NCBI GenBank assembly: GCA_031286205.1
Contig: JAITUR010000091.1
Coordinates: 1 to 64,000 of the forward strand
Length of the DNA stretch: 64,000 nt
DNA from: Treponema sp.
GTDB lineage: Bacteria; Spirochaetota; Spirochaetia; Treponematales; Breznakiellaceae
Direction of reading: 5' to 3'
The notes under the pieces are model-generated. The model was given only the letters and a program-made list of their open reading frames with translations. It was not told the origin of the DNA and did no database searches. The position numbers and the translations under genes are program-made. Shown one piece after another: positions 26,827 to 34,880 of this stretch. Numbering within the stretch: the first letter of the stretch is position 1; every line of letters begins with the position of its first letter.

Positions 26827-27752
26827 ATTATTTCCTTTACGCCTAAAATACTTGCAAGAAGCGCCATCCTTACAAACATTCCGTATTTGGCCTGTTTAAA
26901 GTAGGCGGCTCTTGGATCGGAATCGACCTCTACCGCAATTTCATTTACGCGCGGCAAGGGGTGGAGTACAACCATATCTTTTTTGGATAATGCCATTTTG
27001 TCGGGGTTTAATACATAGGTATCTTTAAGGCGGATATAATCATCTTCGTTAAAAAATCTTTCGCGCTGAACCCGAGTCATGTACAAAACATCAATATCGG
27101 GCATCGACTTTTCTAAAACTTCTCTTTCTTCGAACTCGATATTTTGCTTTTTTAATAAGTTTTTAATGTAATCGGGAAGCACAAGCTCTTTTGGAGAAAT
27201 AAACAGCATTTTGATTTTTTTGTAACGGGCAAGAGCTTTTGCAAGCGAATGAACCGTGCGCCCGAATTTAAGGTCGCCGCAGAAGCCTACGGTTAAATTA
27301 TCCAGCCTGCCCATAAGCTGTTTAATCGTTAAAAGGTCTGTAAGGGTTTGAGTAGGATGATGATGACCGCCATCGCCCGCGTTTATGACAGGGACAGAGG
27401 AATATTGCTTGGCAAGGAGGGCGGATCCTTCCTTGGGGTTACGCATAACTATGGCATCGGCGTAGGAAGAAGCCATGCGGATTGTGTCGGCTAAACTTTC
27501 GCCCTTAGCGGTAGAACTGGAACCCGGCTCGGCAAACCCCAAAAAACTGCCCCCCAAACGGAGCATGGCGGCTTCGAAACTTAGGCGGGTTCTGGTGCTT
27601 GGCTCGAAAAAAAGCGTGGCAAGCAATTTGCCCCGGCAGCTTTCTCGGAGGTATTTATCGTCTTTTTCGATTTTTTCGGCTAATATAAACAGTGATTCCA
27701 TTTCAGTAATAGAGAAATCTTCAGGCTCGATTAAAGAACGGTTTTTTATCAC
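26823..27752 (-). CDS. pyrB: Aspartate carbamoyltransferase catalytic subunit
   Basis: A subunit of about 309 residues that condenses carbamoyl phosphate with aspartate. The carbamoyl-phosphate motif [13 protein letters not shown], the [12 protein letters not shown] block and [11 protein letters not shown] are intact. The start is uncertain: the open frame begins at a TTG (27788), but family homology begins near the in-frame GTG at 27752, which gives the usual length and is chosen here. Neither has a clear ribosome-binding site. A run of eight G (27822-27829) lies upstream. Its regulatory partner PyrI is coded about 1 kb away on the other strand. Confidence 0.88.
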   Translation of the reverse strand: MIKNRSLIEPEDFSITEMESLFILAEKIEKDDKYLRESCRGKLLATLFFEPSTRTRLSFEAAMLRLGGSFLGFAEPGSSSTAKGESLADTIRMASSYADAIVMRNPKEGSALLAKQYSSVPVINAGDGGHHHPTQTLTDLLTIKQLMGRLDNLTVGFCGDLKFGRTVHSLAKALARYKKIKMLFISPKELVLPDYIKNLLKKQNIEFEEREVLEKSMPDIDVLYMTRVQRERFFNEDDYIRLKDTYVLNPDKMALSKKDMVVLHPLPRVNEIAVEVDSDPRAAYFKQAKYGMFVRMALLASILGVKEII

Positions 27753-27886
27753 TAAACATATAATACTTGATACTTTAAAAATTATCAAGAGGTTTATGTA
27801 GATAATGATTCACATCAAACTGGGGGGGGTAATGTGTTGCCAAACTCGCAGGTTTTAGAAATTTGAAACTGCACTATAATTACTAC

Positions 27887-28951
27887 CTAATTCCCTAAAA
27901 GCTTAATCTTTGCAGAAATATAGTCTAATTTATTGTGATTAAGAACAACACGATTGTAGGGGAAGCCGGGGATACCTTCTATTTTGTAATTTCCTCTTGT
28001 AACGAATTTTTTACTTTTGCCTTCGGTAAACCAATAGATAAGTGCTATATCTTCGCTGGATACCTCGATAGCGTTTATGCCTTTTTTGCCAAGCGCGCAC
28101 CCCGAATTAAAAAGACATGGGACAGGCAATTCATCGCCGTAAAGACTTTGGCGCAGAATGTCGCGTTTTTCCTTGCGTTTTAATTTACTAAGTTCTTTGC
28201 GAAGAGCTTTAACCTCGGCTTCTATACTATCCCGTCTTTCGCCTTTGGATGCAGGGTATTCAAGGCAAAGGCGTTCTATCTCGAACTTAATGTAGTCGAA
28301 TCTGCCAAGAGATTCAAAAAGAGGGCGGTGAGTGTGTCCAATTATGGATAAACAGTGGTTTTCCATGGAGAATGAATATGCTTTTTGTTCTATTACAAAT
28401 CTTTTTTGCGGGTTTCTGGAATCGCTTATATTTTTTATGCCTAGAGGTTTTAGAAAATATCTAATTAGTAATCCAATAAACCAATTAAATCTTGAATAAA
28501 TTGCAGAAAGTTGATGTCCGTGGAATACATAAGCGCAAGCCTTGCCTGTAATAACTTTTACCGCTTGGTAAAGTTTGTAAGGGTAGTCCGGGTGTCGTTT
28601 AAAGTAAATAGAAGCATCATGGTTTCCAATAATTTTATATAAACGGTTTTCGCCGGCAAACATATCAAAAACCCTAAAAAGAGCCGCCCATTTTTTGCGG
28701 ATATTTTCCAGCGGGTATTTTTGGAGCTCCTCTATATCGCCGTTAAGTATTAATGTCCAGCCGTTTTTAAAATAATAGTGCTCTAAAATACAGGTAACCA
28801 TTTCTCCGTTACGATCCAGATCGTCGCGCGATCCATAACCCATGTGAAGGTCGCTTATAACAAGAACCTTTCCGCCTTTGGAAATATCCAGAATAGAGGA
28901 ATCCGGAATATCATTCTCGGCTAATTTTCTAAAAAAGTTTTTATCCGGCAT
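27887..28951 (-). CDS. Calcineurin-like metallophosphoesterase
   Basis: A 354-residue metal-dependent phosphoesterase with all five family motifs: VISDLHMG, LNGDIEE, GNHD, FHGHQ and GHTHRP, which bind a dinuclear metal centre. A lysine- and arginine-rich coiled-coil-like stretch lies at about 240-270. No signal peptide or membrane span is evident. The overall layout somewhat recalls UDP-2,3-diacylglucosamine hydrolases, but the substrate is unknown. It overlaps the end of argD by 11 bases, so the two are probably coexpressed. Confidence 0.75.
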   Translation of the reverse strand: MPDKNFFRKLAENDIPDSSILDISKGGKVLVISDLHMGYGSRDDLDRNGEMVTCILEHYYFKNGWTLILNGDIEELQKYPLENIRKKWAALFRVFDMFAGENRLYKIIGNHDASIYFKRHPDYPYKLYQAVKVITGKACAYVFHGHQLSAIYSRFNWFIGLLIRYFLKPLGIKNISDSRNPQKRFVIEQKAYSFSMENHCLSIIGHTHRPLFESLGRFDYIKFEIERLCLEYPASKGERRDSIEAEVKALRKELSKLKRKEKRDILRQSLYGDELPVPCLFNSGCALGKKGINAIEVSSEDIALIYWFTEGKSKKFVTRGNYKIEGIPGFPYNRVVLNHNKLDYISAKIKLLGN

Positions 28952-30122
28952 TTAATAAATCTTTTATAATACCTATTCCTTGTTCAATCTCTTTATCCGT
29001 AATAATATACGAGGGTAGTAGTCGTAAAGTGTTTCCGCCGGAAGATAATAATAAAAGTCCTTTTTCCAGCGCGGTTTGGAGAAACGGCCAGGATTCTCTT
29101 TCTATATCAATACCAATCATAAGTCCTTTGCCTCTTGCTTCTTTAACTTTGGGTAATGCTTTTATTTCCGTTATTAATTTTTCGCCTTTTAATTTTATAT
29201 TATTAAAAAAGTCGGGTTTATTTACTGTATCTAAAATAACAAGACCCGCGGCGGCGGCAATGGGATTTGCCCCAAAGGTGCTTCCGTGGTCTCCCGGTAC
29301 AAGAACTTCGCTTACTTTTTCTCCGGCAAGAACCGCGCCTGCGGGAATTCCTCCGCACAATCCTTTGGCAAGCGTTACAATGTCCGCTTTTATTGGATTC
29401 CCGCCGGCATCCTTGTATTGTTCAAACGCAAGGAAAGTTCCCGTTCTTCCCATCCCGCATTGGATTTCGTCGAACATTAAAAGAATATCTCTTTCGGCGC
29501 ACAATTTTGCCGCAGCTTCCAGATATTCCTGTGATTGCGGAACAATACCGCTTTCGCCCTGTATTGCTTCCATAAAAAGCCCCGCAACTTTTTTTGGGTC
29601 TAGTGCTTTATCCAGCTCGTTTATATCGCCGCCGGGAATATGCAGAAAGCCTTCTGTAAACGGACCAAAATCTTTATGAAACTTATCCTGACCTGTAGCG
29701 GCAAGAGTTGTTATTGTTCTTCCATGAAAACTGCCCTTAAGCGTTACAATAGTGTGTCTGCCTTCTCCGTATTTTTTAAGAGAATATTTCCGCGCTATTT
29801 TGCATGCGCCTTCGTTTGCTTCCGCGCCAGAGTTTCCTAAAAAAACCTTTTTCATGCCGCCGGGAGCGCATGCTTCTATAAGTTTTTCCGCAAATGCCAA
29901 AGTTACATCGGTCTGATAATAATTGCAAACATGAAAAAACTTTTGCGCCTGCTCCTGAACCGCTTTTACTAAAGGCGGATAATTGTGCCCCAAAAGATTA
30001 ACGGCTATGCCGCTTCCAAAATCTAAATATTTTTTTCCGTTAACATCATATAGATACGCCCCTTCGCCCTTTGCAAAGGTTACGGGTAATCTGTTGTATG
30101 TATTCATAAACATATTATTCAT
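28941..30122 (-). CDS. argD: Acetylornithine/succinyl-ornithine-type aminotransferase
   Basis: A 393-residue class III PLP aminotransferase. GNSGAEANEGACKIAR, SFHGRT, FDEIQCGMGRTG and the Schiff-base lysine Lys253 in TLAKGLCGG are typical of ArgD, which makes N-acetylornithine in arginine synthesis. Class III enzymes with other substrates (for example 4-aminobutyrate) look alike, and no other arg gene is nearby, so the assignment rests on similarity alone. ATG 30122 has AAAGGA eight bases upstream. It is 25 bases downstream of the TPR lipoprotein gene. Confidence 0.85.
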   Translation of the reverse strand: MNNMFMNTYNRLPVTFAKGEGAYLYDVNGKKYLDFGSGIAVNLLGHNYPPLVKAVQEQAQKFFHVCNYYQTDVTLAFAEKLIEACAPGGMKKVFLGNSGAEANEGACKIARKYSLKKYGEGRHTIVTLKGSFHGRTITTLAATGQDKFHKDFGPFTEGFLHIPGGDINELDKALDPKKVAGLFMEAIQGESGIVPQSQEYLEAAAKLCAERDILLMFDEIQCGMGRTGTFLAFEQYKDAGGNPIKADIVTLAKGLCGGIPAGAVLAGEKVSEVLVPGDHGSTFGANPIAAAAGLVILDTVNKPDFFNNIKLKGEKLITEIKALPKVKEARGKGLMIGIDIERESWPFLQTALEKGLLLLSSGGNTLRLLPSYIITDKEIEQGIGIIKDLLNAG

Positions 30123-30147
30123 TTAATTTTCCTTTATAAAATTTCTT

Positions 30148-30960
30148 TTAATTTGCAGCCTCGGTAATAGCTTTTGATCTTGCATGGGCTGAGGCAGCTT
30201 CGTTAGATCTTCCCATTTTTGTATAGACATCGCCCAATGCCTTCCAGCTTGCGGCAAGCCCCCAGGAATTTTCTATACGCCTGTCAATTGCAATTGCTTC
30301 TTCCAGCGCCTGAATTGCCCCGGAGTAATTTCCGGCTAACGATCTTATTGACGCAATGATATACCAATCATAAGAGGCGTCTTCCAGATACCTGTCTTTT
30401 TCATGAATCTCCAAGCCTCGCCTTATTGAGTTTTCCGCTTCAGTATACGATTCCAAAGCACGAAGCGCAAGCCCCCTTACTTGCCAGGAAAACGCTATAT
30501 AGTATCTGTCTTTTACTATGTTTGCCTGTTCCCTTATTGTTAAATCCAGCACATTTCGAGCGGTATCCCTGCCTGTCAATAAACTTCCTTTTGCGCGAAA
30601 AATTCTGGAAACAGATAATAATTCTGTATTTCCAAATCTTTGCGCTTCTGCAATGGCTGAATCCCATTCTGCAAATGCTTCGTTAATTCTATTCATAGAT
30701 AGTAATAAATTTCCGTACGAAAGAGATGTCCTTATTACAAGCGATACATCATCAACGCTTACCGCCTTTCTTTTTGCCTCTGTTAATAGCAATAAAGCAT
30801 TGTTATACTGCCCATGTACTACGGCCTTGTTGCCTAAATCAAGTTCTTGTTCCGCTTGTCTGCGTAAAACAACTATTTCTGCGGGTTTTTTGGGTGCGGA
30901 GGAGCAGGAGCCCGATAAAATTAATGCGGCAAGGAATATAAAAAAGATATTTTTTTTCAT
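30148..30960 (-). CDS. TPR-repeat lipoprotein of the Mla/MCE operon
   Basis: A 270-residue lipoprotein: signal peptide with lipobox LSGSC (Cys19), then helical tetratricopeptide repeats from about 35 to 265, e.g. SYTEAENSIRRGLEIH and GNYSGAIQALEEAIAID. TPR lipoproteins are usually protein-interaction scaffolds. As fourth gene of the mlaE-mlaF-mlaD operon, 12 bases after mlaD with a GGAGG ribosome-binding site, it may hold the MCE assembly to another envelope part. It has no resemblance to MlaB, MlaC or MlaA, none of which is present here. Confidence 0.75.
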   Translation of the reverse strand: MKKNIFFIFLAALILSGSCSSAPKKPAEIVVLRRQAEQELDLGNKAVVHGQYNNALLLLTEAKRKAVSVDDVSLVIRTSLSYGNLLLSMNRINEAFAEWDSAIAEAQRFGNTELLSVSRIFRAKGSLLTGRDTARNVLDLTIREQANIVKDRYYIAFSWQVRGLALRALESYTEAENSIRRGLEIHEKDRYLEDASYDWYIIASIRSLAGNYSGAIQALEEAIAIDRRIENSWGLAASWKALGDVYTKMGRSNEAASAHARSKAITEAAN

Positions 30961-30972
30961 TTTATGCCTCCG

Positions 30973-31860
30973 TTAAAATTCCAGATTTCTTTGGCTTGCG
31001 CCGCCCGGTCCTGTCTCTACTCTTTCAGGAATACCGCCTTTTAATAAAGGATTGTTAGATATAGCTACCAGTAAATCCTGTATTTCTCTTAAACCGATGC
31101 TTAAATCATTTAATATGACAGGAAGCTGAGAAGGAAGAACATGGGTTGATCTGTTAATATCTTCCAAAATACCGGAAACCGATCTTAACATGGATATCAA
31201 TTCATTGTAAATTGGACCATCGCCGTCAAGAGCCCGCATAATGGTTCCATTTGGATCCGCAAGTCCTCTTGTAACATCTTCTATATATCTTAAAGTCTGC
31301 GAAAGCGGCAAATTTTCAGAACCCGGAGGAGCCGATAAAGATAAATTTATATTTTCCAGAAGTTCATTTACTTGATTCATTATATTGCTGATACTGTCCT
31401 CGGAATCGGTTTTTGTCGTCATGCCGGCCGCTATAAACCTTTTGCCTTCTACAGAATAAATATCCGGTATTAAACTGTATTCATCTAAAATATTAATTCC
31501 GGTTCCGGGATAAAAAATAAATGAATTCCCAAGACCAATAGGACTTGCGACAACTTCGACTAAGGATCCATCCTTAACCCATCTATCCCTGTATTCTTCG
31601 AAAATTGTAAAAGTTGCTTCTACTGTGTCATCGTCTGCAAGTTTAAAATCTTTGACATAACCAATTACAAAACCCTTGTATTGTACCGGCATATTCTTGC
31701 TTAAACCCGAAGCGGACTGAAAATACGATATATAGTGATAATCATACTTAAACCACCTTTGGCTTCTGCCAATCATAAATATTACTACTACCAGAATTGC
31801 AAGTGCAAGTACAACAAGAGCCCCTACAATCTTGTCCGCAAATCTAATTGAAAATCTCAT
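30973..31860 (-). CDS. mlaD: MCE-domain lipid transport protein (MlaD-like)
   Basis: A 295-residue inner-membrane-anchored MCE protein. One N-terminal span (about 8-28) is followed by the MCE domain (about 38-115; YFQSASGLSKNMPVQYKGFV is typical) and a helical tail containing repeated LRSV/LPVIL-like segments. In E. coli MlaD forms a hexameric lipid channel on MlaFE and keeps phospholipids out of the outer leaflet. The ATG at 31860 is used because GGAGG lies six bases upstream; the in-frame TTG two codons earlier lacks such spacing. Confidence 0.87.
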   Translation of the reverse strand: MRFSIRFADKIVGALVVLALAILVVVIFMIGRSQRWFKYDYHYISYFQSASGLSKNMPVQYKGFVIGYVKDFKLADDDTVEATFTIFEEYRDRWVKDGSLVEVVASPIGLGNSFIFYPGTGINILDEYSLIPDIYSVEGKRFIAAGMTTKTDSEDSISNIMNQVNELLENINLSLSAPPGSENLPLSQTLRYIEDVTRGLADPNGTIMRALDGDGPIYNELISMLRSVSGILEDINRSTHVLPSQLPVILNDLSIGLREIQDLLVAISNNPLLKGGIPERVETGPGGASQRNLEF

Positions 31861-31872
31861 ATACAACCTCCA

Positions 31873-32607
31873 TTATGAAGCTATTCCAATTTTTATAAAA
31901 TCGTTTAAAAGTAAATCGCTTATTATTTCTTCTTTTGGCGCCATGGCAGAAACCTTGCCGTCGATAATTACTGCTACATAGTCCGCTAAATCTATAATTA
32001 ACCTCATGTCGTGGCTGATAAAAAGAAAAGTGCATCCTTCTCTTTGTTTGCTGCGTACAATATTAATTAATCTGTCGGCGGCATTTTCATCCAAAGATTC
32101 CGTCCATTCATCCAAAAACATTAATTTTGGCTCGCATAACAAAGCACGAGCAAATGCTATTAATTTTTGTTCACCCATAGAAAGGTATGCCGGTCTTACG
32201 GTAAGCTTTTTTTTATATCCAACTTTTTCGGTTACTGCATTTATTCGGGATTTTCTTTCTTTGGCAGTCATGCTTGGAAAATGAATTTTTAACGGCAGCT
32301 CCAGAATAGAAAATAAATCCATATTTGCCCAAAGCGCGGAATCCTGAAAAACAAAAGAACAATTGCGCCGGAAATCGCCATTTTCGCCTCTGTTCATATG
32401 GGATATGCTTTTTCCTTCGTAATAAACATTTCCATTATTCGGAACCAATAAACCTGCGGCAAGTTTTAATACAGTGCTTTTGCCGCCGCCGGAAGGACCT
32501 ACAATGGCAGTGGTCTTATTTCTTTTGAACATCATAGAAATATCATTAACTACTATGCCTTGTTGCGCGGAGAAGCTGACATTGTTTAACTCGATAATTA
32601 CTGACAT
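31873..32607 (-). CDS. mlaF: ABC ATPase of lipid transporter (MlaF-like)
   Basis: A 244-residue ATPase with Walker A GPSGGGKST, Q-loop FVFQDSALW and Walker B LMFLDE. Two details are unusual: the signature reads LSMGEQ where LSGGQ is usual, and Walker B is followed by WTESLD. Both depart from typical MlaF, but the residues needed for ATP binding are kept. It should power phospholipid movement between inner membrane and the MCE protein. It sits 12 bases before mlaD and 11 after mlaE. Confidence 0.87.
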   Translation of the reverse strand: MSVIIELNNVSFSAQQGIVVNDISMMFKRNKTTAIVGPSGGGKSTVLKLAAGLLVPNNGNVYYEGKSISHMNRGENGDFRRNCSFVFQDSALWANMDLFSILELPLKIHFPSMTAKERKSRINAVTEKVGYKKKLTVRPAYLSMGEQKLIAFARALLCEPKLMFLDEWTESLDENAADRLINIVRSKQREGCTFLFISHDMRLIIDLADYVAVIIDGKVSAMAPKEEIISDLLLNDFIKIGIAS

Positions 32608-32618
32608 TTAATTTTCCA

Positions 32619-33386
32619 TTATAAAACCATATAAAATAATACTGATAAAAGAACATTTACCAATATACAAAGCCCAAAAGCGCTGCTTACCGCTTTTAAG
32701 CCGGCAACAGGAATTTCTGTGCTTGCTCTTTCTACCGAAAAACCCTGAACCACAGCAACAATAGATATAATTACACCAAATGATATACTTTTAATAATAG
32801 AAAGTAAAACATCCTGAATAGTTAAGTATTGTAATAAACTGGAAAAATAATGCCCCATTGGTGTAGAACTAAATAATTGCGCAACCAAGTAAGAACCTGC
32901 AAGTCCGAATATGGAAAAATAAATATTTAAAAGAAAAAGGGAGATAGTAACTCCAAGGAATCTGGGAACCGCCAGATGTTCTATGGGGTCTACGCCGACT
33001 GATATATATGCTTCTACTTCGTGCGAAATAACCATGCCCGCTATTTCGGTGGCAATGGCGGTAGCGGATCTTGCGATAACAATAAACGCGGTTAATAGCG
33101 GCCCTAATTCCCTTGTAATAATGATAATTAAAAGCTGATAAATTAGCTGCTCCTGGGAAAAGCCGGAAAGCATGGGCATTCCTATTATTTTTACCGCAGC
33201 GCCAATGGCAAGCGCTAAAAGAGTCGAAATTCCCATAGCATGCACAAATGTAAAAAGAATCTGCATGATAAGTATTCTGAAAGAAGCCTGGGAATGGCGG
33301 ATAAAATAGCCAACGCCCTTTAATGTCCTTGCAAAAAAGCCAAGATTGTAAAAAGTTGTCTTAATCTTATTAATCGGGTTCCACAT
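32619..33386 (-). CDS. mlaE: MlaE/YrbE-family lipid ABC permease
   Basis: A 255-residue permease with about five membrane spans. ITRELGPLLTAFIVIARSAT and EIAGMVISHEVEAY are diagnostic MlaE blocks, as is VDPIEHLAVPRFLGV. First gene of the mlaEFD-TPR operon. The start is put at ATG 33386, which has TATAAT (33394-33399) seven bases upstream and no ribosome-binding site; an in-frame TTG at 33404 has a GAGG upstream and would add six residues. The mlaE 5' region is back to back with the tRNA promoter. Confidence 0.88.
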   Translation of the reverse strand: MWNPINKIKTTFYNLGFFARTLKGVGYFIRHSQASFRILIMQILFTFVHAMGISTLLALAIGAAVKIIGMPMLSGFSQEQLIYQLLIIIITRELGPLLTAFIVIARSATAIATEIAGMVISHEVEAYISVGVDPIEHLAVPRFLGVTISLFLLNIYFSIFGLAGSYLVAQLFSSTPMGHYFSSLLQYLTIQDVLLSIIKSISFGVIISIVAVVQGFSVERASTEIPVAGLKAVSSAFGLCILVNVLLSVLFYMVL

Positions 33387-33435
33387 TACTTTAATTATAT
33401 ACAATTTTAGGCCTCTTTGGAATATCTAGCCGCTC

Positions 33436-33464
33436 TTGACATTTTTCCCGAATTTAGCTATAAA
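33436..33464 (+). promoter_or_regulatory. Promoter of the CAU tRNA gene
   Basis: A perfect TTGACA (33436-33441), a 17-base spacer and TATAAA (33459-33464), 12 bases before the tRNA 5' end. This is the strongest sigma-70 match in the window, as expected for a stable RNA. Confidence 0.8.
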
Positions 33465-33476
33465 TAAGCAATAAAG

Positions 33477-33531
<55 letters not shown>

Positions 33532-33550
<19 letters not shown>

Positions 33551-34284
33551 TAATTTTTCTCGTATACCTCTATATCGTTCTGGTTATCACATTCCAGCCA
33601 TCTTTCGGTTGTTTTTATTGCCTCGATATTATTGTCCAGGCCGATTAAATGCTGCAATAGGGTAGTCATATCAAGCTTTTCTACAGATTTTGGCATGGGT
33701 AATTTAATCGCCTGTTCTATTTTTAACCAGCCCGATGGCTCGAATTTTAATAGACCCATGTACTGTCCTTGAATATCGTCTTTGGAAGACGGTTTTTTGC
33801 CAATCTCTGTTAGTTTACCGTCTTGCATCTTAAAGGTTTCCAGATCATTTAATGGGTTGTCAAAACGCTTGCACCAAAGATCCCAGAATTCCGTGTAATA
33901 TGTTATGGAAAATTCAGCTTTAGATTCCATTAGTTTTTTTACAGGTTCAGGTGAATATACAATATCAGAATAACTGATTATACATGGTTCTGTAGAAAGC
34001 CATTCCGCGGCTTTGGTAAGGGAGATAAACATATTGGTAACTTCCCATTCAGCATTATGAAAAAATTTGACATCCTTTGCCAAATTACATTGTTCATGGA
34101 TAACTTCGCTTTTGTAGCCCGTAACAATGCCGATATTTTCGGAGGCGAACCCCGCTTTATTTAAACTTTCTATACAGTAATCCAGCAGGGATTTATTCCA
34201 AAGTTTCATCATACATTTTGGAAGATTTGCCGTTGCTTCCAACATTCTGCTGCCTCTGCCTGCCGCAAGTATTATTGCTTTCAT
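33532..34284 (-). CDS. Cytidylyltransferase of phosphoramidate synthesis (Cj1416-like)
   Basis: A 250-residue NTP-transferase with the nucleotide loop LAAGRGSRM at residues 6-14, followed by LPKCMMKLWNKSLLDY. Among sugar-type nucleotidyltransferases, the NPKCM-like segment and the DIQGQYMGLLKF block look most like C. jejuni Cj1416, which joins CTP and L-glutamine phosphate into CDP-L-glutamine. The two genes just upstream resemble its partners Cj1417 and Cj1418, in the same order. A choline-phosphate (LicC-like) cytidylyltransferase is the main alternative. The last five codons and stop lie within the antisense of the tRNA 3' end. It is the last gene of the eight-gene operon. Confidence 0.7.
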
Positions 34285-34880
34285 TAAATACTCCTGTTAA
34301 AAAATGCATTAAATAGTTCTATATCTCTTTTATTAAACGGCTTTTCCCGTTCGGGATGCCACATTATTCCGGCTATAGGCAGGTTTTTATGTTTGATATG
34401 TTCGATAACACCGTCCGTTGCTTTTTGGATTATATCCAGCTCACTGCCGGAATTATCCGGCGCGTATTCGTGGTAACTATTTACATTGTAAGATGAATCC
34501 AGGTCATGGCGTTTTGCGACATGATTTTCTACCTTGTGCAGCGAGCCTCCAAAATAAATAACTATGGATTGCATTCCCCGGCAGACTCCCAATAAAGGTA
34601 TATTGTTTTTTATCGCATAAGAAATAAGAAAATTATCGGTATTGTCGCGTTCAGGGGCGGAACCGCCGTATTCTACAGGAGTGTTCCCGCCGGTTAACAG
34701 GATGCCGTCAATTTGAATCGATTTTATAATCTCGTTTAAAGATAAAGCATGATTAAAAACCGGAAGCCCGATAATGCCCGCTTCCCATAAAAAATCCGCC
34801 CATTTTTGATCAAGAGCATCGCGGCGTTCATTGTAGCTTTCTATTGTATCAACCCGCTGGCTTACAAGTATTTGCTTCAT
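34284..34880 (-). CDS. Class I amidotransferase-fold hydrolase (gamma-glutamyl-CDP-amidate hydrolase, Cj1417-like)
   Basis: A 198-residue class I glutamine-amidotransferase/PuuD-like hydrolase. The nucleophile Cys100 is in PLLGVCRGMQ, and His175 with Glu177 in MWHPERE complete the triad. No synthetase partner domain is attached. In C. jejuni the equivalent Cj1417 hydrolyses CDP-L-glutamine to cytidine diphosphoramidate and glutamate, creating the P-N headgroup. It overlaps the kinase gene upstream (ATGA) and the cytidylyltransferase gene downstream (TAATG), just the pair it would work between. Without that context it would be called a gamma-Glu-GABA hydrolase homologue. Confidence 0.72.
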   Translation of the reverse strand: MKQILVSQRVDTIESYNERRDALDQKWADFLWEAGIIGLPVFNHALSLNEIIKSIQIDGILLTGGNTPVEYGGSAPERDNTDNFLISYAIKNNIPLLGVCRGMQSIVIYFGGSLHKVENHVAKRHDLDSSYNVNSYHEYAPDNSGSELDIIQKATDGVIEHIKHKNLPIAGIMWHPEREKPFNKRDIELFNAFFNRSI

